From the NCBI GenBank assembly GCA_023380995.1, contig JAMCTD010000045.1:1-7597 (forward strand): a stretch of 7,597 nt of DNA. Direction: 5' to 3'. Under the pieces are notes generated by a model that worked only from the letters and a program-made list of their open reading frames with translations, ran no database searches and had not been told where the DNA came from. Made by a program: the position numbers and the translations under genes. Source of the stretch: Patescibacteria group bacterium (GTDB taxonomy: Bacteria > Patescibacteria > Microgenomatia > Daviesbacterales > UBA10151). Of the stretch, positions 1 to 5,813 are shown piece by piece. The first letter of the stretch is position 1. Each line of letters begins with the position of its first letter.

Positions 1-2
1 CT

Positions 3-1097
3 TCAGGTAAGTCAAATCTTATTAAAGCCTTTGCATTTGTCCGCAATTTTGTGTTGAACGGTTTACAACAGAGTTTAACTGGCGGAATTCCTGTTGAACC
101 ATTCTTGTTAAGCACTACCACAGAAACGAAGCCTAGCACCTTTGAACTAGAGATTTTGAGTGGAGACAGTACCTACATTTACGGCTTTGAGGTTTTTGCT
201 CATAAAGTTCATAAGGAATGGTTGCAGCAATACCCCAACAAAAAAGTATTATTTGAAAGAACCGATCAAGACATAAAAGCTAATGCTCGTTACTTTAAAG
301 AAGGTTCTGCTAATGCGATAAAGAACACTCGTGAGAACGTTTTGTTTTTAACGGTCCTGGCTAGTTTGAATGGTGACATTTCAAAAGAGGTGGTTAACTC
401 TATCAAGAAAATTCAGGTTCTCTCAAAATTTGATGAGACCCTTAACTATTCGTTTGATAAATATACAAAAGATGCCTCATATAGACAGAAAATGAAGGAC
501 TTCATTCTTCAGGCTGATTTTGGTATTCGAGACCTCTTGTCTGAAGAGAAGCAATTGACTAAGGAAGAATTTGTAAAACCAGTTCCGCCTCAATTCCAGG
601 ATATCTTGACTGCTGGTAAAGATAACTTCTTTGAAAGGAAATTGGCCACCTTGCACCCTCGATATGATGCTAACCAAAAAGAAGTTGGACAAGTAGCCTT
701 TAATTTCTTTAAGGAGTCTGAAGGAACCCAGAAGGCTTTTGCCTTATCGGCACCATTTATCAACTCTTTGGAAGAAGGTAATTTGCTAGTGGTTGATGAA
801 CTAGACTCTAGTTTGCACCCACTTATTTGTCGGTATCTCTTGAAATTGTTTAATTCCAATGAGGCAAATAGTAATCAAGCTCAGCTTGTTTTTACCACTC
901 ACGATATTAGCCTTTTAGATGAAGATTTATTGCGTAGGGATCAAATTTGGTTTACTCAAAAGGACAAGTTTGGAGCAACTGAATTATTTTCTCTAGCTGA
1001 TTTGGGCGAACGTTCAAATCTTAACTTTGCTAAGCGTTACTTGGAAGGAAGGTATGGGGCGTTACCTTATATCAAAGAACTCGAAACCATTGAGTAA
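3..1097 (+). CDS. rloA: RloA/AbiLi-type AAA ATPase, 5' end cut by window edge
   Basis: ABC/RecF-like ATPase of the AAA_15/AAA_21 group (COG1106), the ATPase half of RloA-RloB (AbiL-type) phage-defence pairs. The frame is open from base 3, and its first residues read SGKSNLIKAF, the end of a GxNASGKSN Walker A, so only about 30-40 N-terminal residues are missing and the GTG at 51 is not the real start. Numbering from that GTG: signature-like SEGTQKA at 223-229, Walker B LLVVDELD at 245-252 followed by the D-loop SSLHP, switch histidine TTHD at 282-285, and a C-terminal YLEGRYGALP (330-339) that is typical of the family. A helical insertion (about 50-210) lies between the Walker A and signature motifs, as in SMC/Rad50 relatives. 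All ATPase motifs seen look intact. rloB follows after 8 bases. In related systems the ATPase senses the phage and controls a Toprim effector; that role here is inferred from family and neighbour. Confidence 0.88.
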   Translation, partial: SGKSNLIKAFAFVRNFVLNGLQQSLTGGIPVEPFLLSTTTETKPSTFELEILSGDSTYIYGFEVFAHKVHKEWLQQYPNKKVLFERTDQDIKANARYFKEGSANAIKNTRENVLFLTVLASLNGDISKEVVNSIKKIQVLSKFDETLNYSFDKYTKDASYRQKMKDFILQADFGIRDLLSEEKQLTKEEFVKPVPPQFQDILTAGKDNFFERKLATLHPRYDANQKEVGQVAFNFFKESEGTQKAFALSAPFINSLEEGNLLVVDELDSSLHPLICRYLLKLFNSNEANSNQAQLVFTTHDISLLDEDLLRRDQIWFTQKDKFGATELFSLADLGERSNLNFAKRYLEGRYGALPYIKELETIE

Positions 1098-1105
1098 TAT
1101 GAATT

Positions 1106-1708
1106 ATGAAACAACACGCTATCAATCCCAGAATCTACATTTACTGCAACGGCGAGATAGCTGAGCCCACTTATTTCAAAGAGTTTAAAGACCACCTTCG
1201 TTCACGAACCATCACCATCAGTTATAACCGTTTTAAGAGGAGTTCTCCTTGGGAATTGATTGAGAAGGTTGTTGCTGAGAAGATTGCCTTAACAAGTCGG
1301 GGCCGGTTTGTGAATGAAGATGGTGATCAATGCTGGTGTGTGTTTGATGTCGATGAGTTTTGGAACCAAAACCCCACAAAGTTTAAGGCCGCAGTCAAAC
1401 TGGCAAATGATAACAATATTCACCTTGCTTGGAGCAACGAGTGTTTCGAACTATGGTATTTGCTCCATTTCCAGGTTTTGCAGACCGGAGTCTCGCGAAA
1501 TGACTACACAATAAAGTTAAAAACCCATTTCAGGCGGTTGGGTGGCAAGGCATATACGAAGAACTGCAGTGTTTTCGATCAGATACTGGAAAAACAACCG
1601 GAAGCTATTAAAAACGCAAAACAGATTTTCCAAGCGAATAAGGTAGATAATAACCCTTCAACTGCCGTGTTTAAGCTTGTTGAGGAACTGAATAGGATTT
1701 TTGGATAA
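1106..1708 (+). CDS. rloB: RloB/AbiLii-like Toprim-fold protein with altered motif I
   Basis: RloB family (PF13707), the Toprim-like partner of RloA. 200 residues, close to the family's usual length. Recognisable blocks: the N-terminal beta strand IYIYCNGEIAEPTYF (10-24), which aligns to the family's CEGEKTEPNYF; the acidic VFDVDEF (79-85), supplying the DxD of the Toprim fold; SNECFELWYLLHF (110-122), a family hallmark; and NNPSTAVFKLVEEL (182-195) near the end. Odd point: residue 15 is Asn (AAC at 1148-1150) where the family has Glu, the residue that acts as general acid/base in Toprim enzymes; E17 and E20 remain. ATG 1106 is chosen because it sits 8 bases after the rloA stop and gives the usual short basic lead. 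The ATG at 1099 is in another frame. No Shine-Dalgarno is seen, so translation is probably coupled to rloA. The gene ends 7 bases before the next ATG. Family call is secure; whether this copy is catalytic is open. Confidence 0.87.
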   Translation: MKQHAINPRIYIYCNGEIAEPTYFKEFKDHLRSRTITISYNRFKRSSPWELIEKVVAEKIALTSRGRFVNEDGDQCWCVFDVDEFWNQNPTKFKAAVKLANDNNIHLAWSNECFELWYLLHFQVLQTGVSRNDYTIKLKTHFRRLGGKAYTKNCSVFDQILEKQPEAIKNAKQIFQANKVDNNPSTAVFKLVEELNRIFG

Positions 1709-1715
1709 CTTCACT

Positions 1716-3164
1716 ATGGATATAAAACAAGTTAGTCTTGAAGAAATTGAACAAATAATTATCAGTAATGAGCCGTCTGAATTATTGGGTGCGATTGAGA
1801 CGTCATATTTTGAGTTCAGAGAAAAACCATACTTTGAAGAAGAAAAATCGGGAAAGGATTGGGCGAAATACAAATCCAAACTGGAGTTATTAAAGGATAT
1901 ATCCTCAATCTCAAATAGTGGAGGTGGATATCTGTTTATTGGTTTACTTCCAGACATTGTTCAAGGTAGGCAGGTAGAATATGTAAAAACCGTTAGTGGA
2001 ATTGACATAAAAGCCGTTGATACTGAGCGATGGTTCGATATTCTTTCCGATGGATTAGTACCTCGTTTTCCAAGAGGTAAATTTACATCAGGATTTATAG
2101 GCAGAGACAAGTCTGTTTTGTGGATTAAAATACCTGACGCAAAAGACTTAAGTTTGTATCCATTCATTATTTCTCAAGACCAATGGAACCCAGAAGAAGA
2201 AATCGTCCTAAAAGGACAGGTTTACGGAATATATACGCGGGATGGCGCTAAAAATATTCAACTATTTGACCCACACAAATTCCAAGAATATGTTTCGAGT
2301 GTTTTATCAGGTTCTATGGCTGGTACTGGTATTGAAAATCAAATAAGTCGTTTATCTGCAATTGCTGATCGACTTGAATACTCTCAAGCAAAGCCGGTAG
2401 CTCAATCCCCAACTGAAGACCAAAAAAAAAGAATAATAGAAGAGTTTGTTAATAAGCTTGATTCAGAAGCCGACGTATTTTATATGATGGCTACACCCAC
2501 AAGCGGAATAATATTAAACAACTTCTGGGACGACTCGGACAATTCTTTACATTATCATATGAAGAATCCACCCATATTAAGAAACATGGGGTGGGATTTA
2601 AGTGTTTGGATAACTGAATATCCTCAAACAGAGGGAGACAGTTGGGAAGTAATGAATGGTAATAGGAAGATACTAAAAATAACAAAAAATGGAATTGTTG
2701 CGGCAGGGGCAAATATTCAAGAATTTTTGGATTGGGGTCTTCGGGACGAAGAGAAGAATAATGGCAAGAAGCTGTTAAATGCTTTTGCTTTTGTTGAGTA
2801 TGTTAATAGCTTTTTTTTGTTCATTAAGGCACTGATAAATGCAGAAATAATCGAAAAAGGACGTTTGTCATATGATGTTGAAATCGGCTTTATATCAAAA
2901 AACGGCGGTAAATACTCCTTAGTATTAACTGTAAATAATTTTCTTCCTTCAACATTTGGTCCTCAAAAAAAGGATACTTGGCGATTCGGCCCCTATGATA
3001 CCAGCGACCTTTTACAGTCAGAGAGAATTGCGGGTACAGTTATTCAAGATATTTACGCCTCAGGTTTTGGATTTGTCCCTAATTACTCTCAACATGAACC
3101 ATATATTCAAAAGACAGACAATGGGGTGATTGTAAATGAAGAATTGTATAGAAAACAAAAGTAG
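1716..3164 (+). CDS. AlbA_2 (Schlafen-type) domain protein, third gene of the rloAB cluster
   Basis: 482 residues from ATG 1716; a TTG at 1701 would add five residues and overlap rloB by 8 bases, and neither start has a convincing Shine-Dalgarno. Residues about 25-185 match the AlbA_2/divergent AAA_4 domain (PF04326): an acidic FEFREKPYF (32-40), then LELLKDISSISNSGGGYLFIGL (56-77), which has the family's K-x(n)-AFANs-GGG-x-L-x-IG pattern, and GIYTRDGAKNIQL (171-183) at the end of the domain, where relatives have a Y-x-R-x-G strand. AlbA_2 domains occur in Schlafen nucleases and in transcription or defence proteins and are thought to act on nucleic acid. Residues about 200-482 (tryptophan-rich, e.g. 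MGWDLSVWITEYP) match nothing I recognise. No transmembrane helix. The 7-base gap to rloB argues for co-transcription and joint function; its precise job is unknown. Confidence 0.8.
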   Translation: MDIKQVSLEEIEQIIISNEPSELLGAIETSYFEFREKPYFEEEKSGKDWAKYKSKLELLKDISSISNSGGGYLFIGLLPDIVQGRQVEYVKTVSGIDIKAVDTERWFDILSDGLVPRFPRGKFTSGFIGRDKSVLWIKIPDAKDLSLYPFIISQDQWNPEEEIVLKGQVYGIYTRDGAKNIQLFDPHKFQEYVSSVLSGSMAGTGIENQISRLSAIADRLEYSQAKPVAQSPTEDQKKRIIEEFVNKLDSEADVFYMMATPTSGIILNNFWDDSDNSLHYHMKNPPILRNMGWDLSVWITEYPQTEGDSWEVMNGNRKILKITKNGIVAAGANIQEFLDWGLRDEEKNNGKKLLNAFAFVEYVNSFFLFIKALINAEIIEKGRLSYDVEIGFISKNGGKYSLVLTVNNFLPSTFGPQKKDTWRFGPYDTSDLLQSERIAGTVIQDIYASGFGFVPNYSQHEPYIQKTDNGVIVNEELYRKQK

Positions 3165-3173
3165 TAGGTGTTA

Positions 3174-3188
3174 GTTCCGTTTTGGAAC
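3174..3188 (+). other. Small hairpin just after the AlbA_2 gene
   Basis: GTTCC-GTTTT-GGAAC, a perfect 5-bp stem with a 5-base loop, 9 bases after the stop codon. It has no U tract, so as a terminator it would be weak. It may act with the second hairpin at 3191-3204 as a 3' end or mRNA-protecting structure. Confidence 0.35.
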
Positions 3189-3190
3189 AT

Positions 3191-3204
3191 ACTGCAGTGG
3201 CAGT
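3191..3204 (+). terminator. Possible weak terminator hairpin of the rloAB-AlbA_2 cluster
   Basis: ACTGC-AGTG-GCAGT, a perfect 5-bp stem with a 4-base loop, followed by only TT before an A. It lies two bases after the preceding hairpin. The position at the end of the three-gene cluster suits a terminator, but the short stem and missing U run make it weak. Confidence 0.3.
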
Positions 3205-3266
3205 TTAGTCCGTATATAGATAATCACCGTATTCGGGTACTTACGCCATACAAGATAAACTAAAGT

Positions 3267-3431
3267 TTATAAATTCACTGATAAAAATCTCTGTACTTCC
3301 TTCGCTGTGTACTCTGGATAATCCAGCTCAGTCATCCAGTCAGTTGTCCGAAATTGTACCCATTTCTCGAGCCATTCTGCACTTAATATAACCTCAAAAT
3401 AAACAAATGAGCAAGAAACAGCGTGTACTTT
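3267..3431 (-). pseudogene. Antisense remnant: C-terminal tail of an unknown protein
   Basis: On the minus strand a frame is open from about 3431 down to a TAA at 3269-3267. From about 3398 it reads like real protein: FEVILSAEWLEKWVQF then RTTDWMTELDYPEYTAKEVQ and RFLSVNL, with four tryptophans, many charged residues and no stops. There is no ATG, GTG or TTG before the internal ATG at 3335-3333, which would leave only 22 residues, so the N-terminus is gone. It overlaps the first codons of the downstream plus-strand gene, which suggests that the two pieces were joined by rearrangement. Its G+C appears higher than that of the gene at 3407. I do not recognise the family. The alternative is chance openness, which the amino-acid composition argues against. 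Confidence 0.45.
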
Positions 3432-4114
3432 CTATTAACACAAAAGTCCAAATTATTACTTTAATTGTTAGTCTACTATCTGTCTTTTTGTCTATCTTAA
3501 ATTTCCTTTATACGAACTATAAATCTAATAAGGATAATAGAACAAGACTACTATTAATTTGTAATATTCCTTCTAATAGCATTGGATATGGCACTTCTCA
3601 GTTAAACTACTTAAATTTTGACGTTATATGTAGAGTCACCAATATAAGTTTAAAAAAAATATCAATTGATAAGATTGAAAGCGGTAACACAGACGATAAT
3701 GAAAAGTCTTTTAATTCGGATGAGGCCCAAGGCATTATTTATTCGAGTTCAGAAAAAGCAGAATTTCCTAAGTTGCTAGACATAAATCAGCAAGAAAGAT
3801 ACTTAATTCAGGTGAAATTGCCTCTTTATGGGAATAAAAGCGCACAAAAATGTTTAAATACTGGTAGACAAGAAGTCAATTTGTTTGCAAAATGTTTTAT
3901 GGACAATAATTTTTCGGTAGATACATTTACAAATAATATTGAAGTGTTACCAAATTTAGCAGTTAGAGTAATAACAGCAGATCAAGAAAAATTTATTACA
4001 AAAATTTCATTAAAAAACTCATTTTATTTCTACAATAAAGAGGAAAATAAGTGGACATACGACTTATCGAACTCAACAGAAACGTGGTCTTATCCAAAGC
4101 AAGTTAATGAATAA
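3407..4114 (+). CDS. Single-pass membrane-anchored protein of unknown function
   Basis: 235 residues. A short basic N-terminus (MSKKQRVLS) is followed by one hydrophobic helix at about 14-36 (VQIITLIVSLLSVFLSILNF) and a basic NYKSNKDNRTR stretch. The remaining 190 residues are soluble and look beta-rich: alternating strands such as FDVICRVTN and KKISIDKIE, then LIQVKLPLYG, reminiscent of anchored beta-sandwich proteins, but I cannot name a family. No lipobox or signal-peptidase site is evident, so the helix is probably a retained anchor. ATG 3407 is the first start after an in-frame TAA at 3389. The upstream stretch is A-rich with no Shine-Dalgarno. It is more AT-rich than rloA/rloB and lies 242 bases from the defence cluster, so it is likely a separate transcription unit. 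A role in the same defence island is possible but unsupported. Confidence 0.7.
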   Translation: MSKKQRVLSINTKVQIITLIVSLLSVFLSILNFLYTNYKSNKDNRTRLLLICNIPSNSIGYGTSQLNYLNFDVICRVTNISLKKISIDKIESGNTDDNEKSFNSDEAQGIIYSSSEKAEFPKLLDINQQERYLIQVKLPLYGNKSAQKCLNTGRQEVNLFAKCFMDNNFSVDTFTNNIEVLPNLAVRVITADQEKFITKISLKNSFYFYNKEENKWTYDLSNSTETWSYPKQVNE

Positions 4115-4122
4115 TAATTTTG

Positions 4123-4305
4123 TTAGTATTTTACTGGTTTAACTTTTTCTATTTCTTTCCTTATTTGTTGAACGAGCCTGAAGTCTTCAAATGTCTTGAT
4201 AAGAAAGGCTAATTCATTGGTTATATTAAAACTACGCTTGTCGAGCAAATAATTTTAGAGCCTTACAGTGTTCTGTATTATTTTTTCGTCAACATCAGAA
4301 GAATT
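4123..4305 (-). pseudogene. Antisense remnant with internal stop, unknown family
   Basis: Minus-strand frame ending in TAA at 4125-4123. Its last 43 codons read NYLLDKRSFNITNELAFLIK followed by TFEDFRLVQQIRKEIEKVKP and VKY, a charged helical pattern that looks coding. Directly before this comes an in-frame TAA (4257-4255), and before that the same frame continues with coding-like INSSDVDEKIIQNTVRL. So this is best read as the decayed C-terminus of a gene broken by a stop. A TTG at 4248 could start a 41-residue peptide, but no initiation signal supports it. It lies between the convergent ends of the genes at 3407-4114 and 4313-5149. Family not recognised. Confidence 0.4.
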
Positions 4306-4312
4306 GATGAGT

Positions 4313-5149
4313 TTAAGGTTTTTGTGCTTCTACAATAACATACTTAAATACATTATCTTTAATATATTTATTAAATTCATTTGCAACAGTAGTATTAATA
4401 AAAGTTTTTTGTAATTTGAACAGTTTAATAAATGGATAGAGAAAAAAAGTAAAATTATAAATAATTTTAAGAAATAGCAACACATGAGACGTTATATCCG
4501 TAACAGAAACATTCTTAAACCCTGCCTCCTTTAGTATTTTTGGGAAAGCTCCATGAGTGAAGTGAGGGAGACTGAACATTCCAGATGTTTTATTAATCAT
4601 TTCAGCCATATCCCGCTGTTCTTTCGTCAGTTGATCTTGTGGGGACATTGTATATTCAAATAATACTAATTTTCCCTGTGGTTTAAGAACATGATAAAAA
4701 TTATTTAATACCCTTTTGTAGTCAGGGGCATGTACGAATGCCTCAATTGTATAAACACCATCAAAGGTTTCCTCTGGAAAATCTAATCGCATATAATCCA
4801 TAATTTGAAAATCTACCTGATTTTCAGTTATTTCTCTTTTTGCTCTTTTTTGTGCAGATGCAATGTTAAAATCAATGCCGGTTATATTGTATCCATAGTT
4901 CTTTGCCAGGTAGATAGCCGTAAGCCCCTCTCCACATCCTGCATCAAGAAGACGAGAGCCTTTTGGAAGGTGTAATGTTTCCGCCAATTTTTCAATCATC
5001 AATATTTGTGCTTTCCACAAGGAGATGCCTTTATTGTCTTTTGGATAATACCCGAAATGCCTAACACCTCTAAGCAGTGAATAAAATATTCTAGATTCTA
5101 AAGTATTGAAGTATTTAATCACTTGATTTTGTAGTTTGACATTAGACAT
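4313..5149 (-). CDS. Class I SAM-dependent methyltransferase (Erg6/UbiE-like)
   Basis: 278 residues with a complete Rossmann methyltransferase core: motif I LLDAGCGEG (67-75), an acidic end of strand 2 in ITGIDFN (89-95), motif II around FDGVYTIEAFVHAPD (129-143) and motif III LKPQGKLVLFEY (155-166). The IEAFVHAPD and HFGYYPKD (31-38) patterns recall sterol/gamma-tocopherol and other small-molecule C- or O-methyltransferases rather than RNA or DNA enzymes. The substrate cannot be told from sequence. Near the C-terminus is a hydrophobic stretch (about 222-244, LLFLKIIYNFTFFLYPF), which suggests a lipid substrate or membrane contact. ATG 5149 has no Shine-Dalgarno; the -10-like TAAAAT ends 6 bases before it, and a perfect TTGACA lies further up. 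It is a monocistronic minus-strand gene, convergent with the gene at 3407. No biosynthetic partner gene is next to it. Confidence 0.85.
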   Translation of the reverse strand: MSNVKLQNQVIKYFNTLESRIFYSLLRGVRHFGYYPKDNKGISLWKAQILMIEKLAETLHLPKGSRLLDAGCGEGLTAIYLAKNYGYNITGIDFNIASAQKRAKREITENQVDFQIMDYMRLDFPEETFDGVYTIEAFVHAPDYKRVLNNFYHVLKPQGKLVLFEYTMSPQDQLTKEQRDMAEMINKTSGMFSLPHFTHGAFPKILKEAGFKNVSVTDITSHVLLFLKIIYNFTFFLYPFIKLFKLQKTFINTTVANEFNKYIKDNVFKYVIVEAQKP

Positions 5150-5155
5150 TGGTCT

Positions 5156-5197
5156 ATTTTACTAGATTAATAGATATTGGGATACTTGCTTTGTCAA
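5156..5197 (-). promoter_or_regulatory. Promoter elements for the methyltransferase gene
   Basis: Minus strand: a perfect TTGACA (5197-5192). At 17-base spacing the candidate -10 is TCTATT (5174-5169), and at 19 bases TATTAA (5172-5167), each 4 of 6. A better box, TAAAAT (5161-5156), lies 6 bases before the ATG but 30 bases from TTGACA, too far to pair with it. Which box is used is uncertain. Confidence 0.4.
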
Positions 5198-5217
5198 TAA
5201 ATTAAATTCGTTCATTA

Positions 5218-5242
5218 ACCCCACCATATGAATCTTTGGGGT
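5218..5242. other. Hairpin ACCCCA/TGGGGT between minus-strand genes
   Basis: A perfect 6-bp GC-rich stem (5218-5223 with 5237-5242) and a 13-base loop, located after the small membrane protein gene and before the methyltransferase promoter. Neither side is followed by a T run, so it is not a standard intrinsic terminator. It could still separate the two transcripts. Confidence 0.25.
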
Positions 5243-5308
5243 AGGAGCAAATTCTTATTTAGGACCATATTAGTTTCTATTACTACTTTAAGCAGATTGT
5301 ATAGAAAT

Positions 5309-5614
5309 CTAGGTTCCTTTTTTAATTCTTTTCCTAAATGTATCAATAAAACTAAACAGCACGACAAGTATTAAGTAAAAAACTAGGAGAATCAGAATGA
5401 GGAAAGGGGTTAATGGAACAGCCCTAAGTAGATAGAGCAAGGATAACAATGTAAAAGCTACTGCCAAGATAACGTTTAAAATTATTAAGTCAGTACATTT
5501 GATTAGTTTAGACAGGATAATTTTAACTACAAGCGCGAGAAGCAAGAAAAAAAGGAAGTAAATAGTAAGGGAGAAAAAAAAGAACATAGTGAACCCCACA
5601 ATCATATCGTCCAT
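5309..5614 (-). CDS. Small three-helix membrane protein, function unknown
   Basis: 101 residues, almost wholly hydrophobic. Predicted helices at about 8-34 (FTMFFFFSLTIYFLFFLLLA), 43-63 (DLIILNVILAVAFTLLSLL) and 69-91 (TPFLILILLVFYLILVVLF), then a basic tail DTFRKRIKKGT that should be cytoplasmic. No motif identifies a family. The first ATG (5614) is preferred over the one at 5605 because a promoter-like TTGACA-17-TAGTCT ends 6 bases before it. The gene ends in TAG 159 bases before the methyltransferase start, with its own promoter between, so the two are probably separate units. Because it is almost entirely hydrophobic, composition alone could keep such a frame open; the promoter, basic tail and proper start support a real gene. 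Confidence 0.6.
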   Translation of the reverse strand: MDDMIVGFTMFFFFSLTIYFLFFLLLALVVKIILSKLIKCTDLIILNVILAVAFTLLSLLYLLRAVPLTPFLILILLVFYLILVVLFSFIDTFRKRIKKGT

Positions 5615-5620
5615 AACACT

Positions 5621-5649
5621 AGACTAATCTTTTAAGAAATTGTTGTCAA
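5621..5649 (-). promoter_or_regulatory. Sigma70-like promoter of the small membrane protein gene
   Basis: Minus strand: perfect -35 TTGACA (5649-5644), exactly 17 bases, then TAGTCT (5626-5621), which keeps the three most conserved -10 positions (T1, A2, T6). The -10 ends 6 bases before the ATG at 5614, so transcription would begin at about the start codon. Confidence 0.5.
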
Positions 5650-5813
5650 ATTTAGTTCAAGCTTCAATATCGTATCCTAAAGAAGAAAACTTTGATTTAG
5701 GTAAAATGTTTGAAAAACAAACTCATTGTTAAAAGGATTATGATGCAACAAAATTTTTATTTTTTGATATAGGGAAATACGGTATTTATTTTGAAAATAA
5801 TGTATTAACCAAT
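5628..5813 (+). pseudogene. Possible plus-strand gene remnant with internal stop
   Basis: In one plus frame, after a TAA at 5625-5627, the sequence reads FKKLLSNLVQASISYPKEEN then FDLGKMFEKQTHC, a TAA at 5730-5732, and again protein-like KDYDATKFLFFDIGKYGIYF and ENNVL. The mix of charged, aromatic and glycine residues is more than AT-rich noise would usually give, but the run is short and overlaps the opposite-strand promoter at 5621-5649. It has no start signal. Family not recognised; chance openness remains quite possible. Confidence 0.25.
5775..5787. repeat. 13-base palindrome AAATAC-G-GTATTT
   Basis: A perfect 6+6 palindrome around a single G, 18 bases beyond the stop of the DUF1003 gene. 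As RNA it would form only a weak AAATA/TATTT stem with a 3-base loop. It could be a protein-binding site or chance in AT-rich DNA. Confidence 0.2.

Noticed and set aside
51..53. GTG 51 as the real start of the ATPase gene
   Set aside because: The frame upstream is open to the window edge and encodes the end of the Walker A motif (SGKSNL), which the protein needs.
477..859. Minus-strand open frames inside rloA
   Set aside because: Antisense shadows of a gene with clear ATPase motifs; their translations show no domain and no start signals.
5218..5242. ACCCCA/TGGGGT hairpin as an intrinsic terminator
   Set aside because: The stem is good but no T run follows on either strand and the loop is 13 bases, so I kept it only as an unassigned hairpin.
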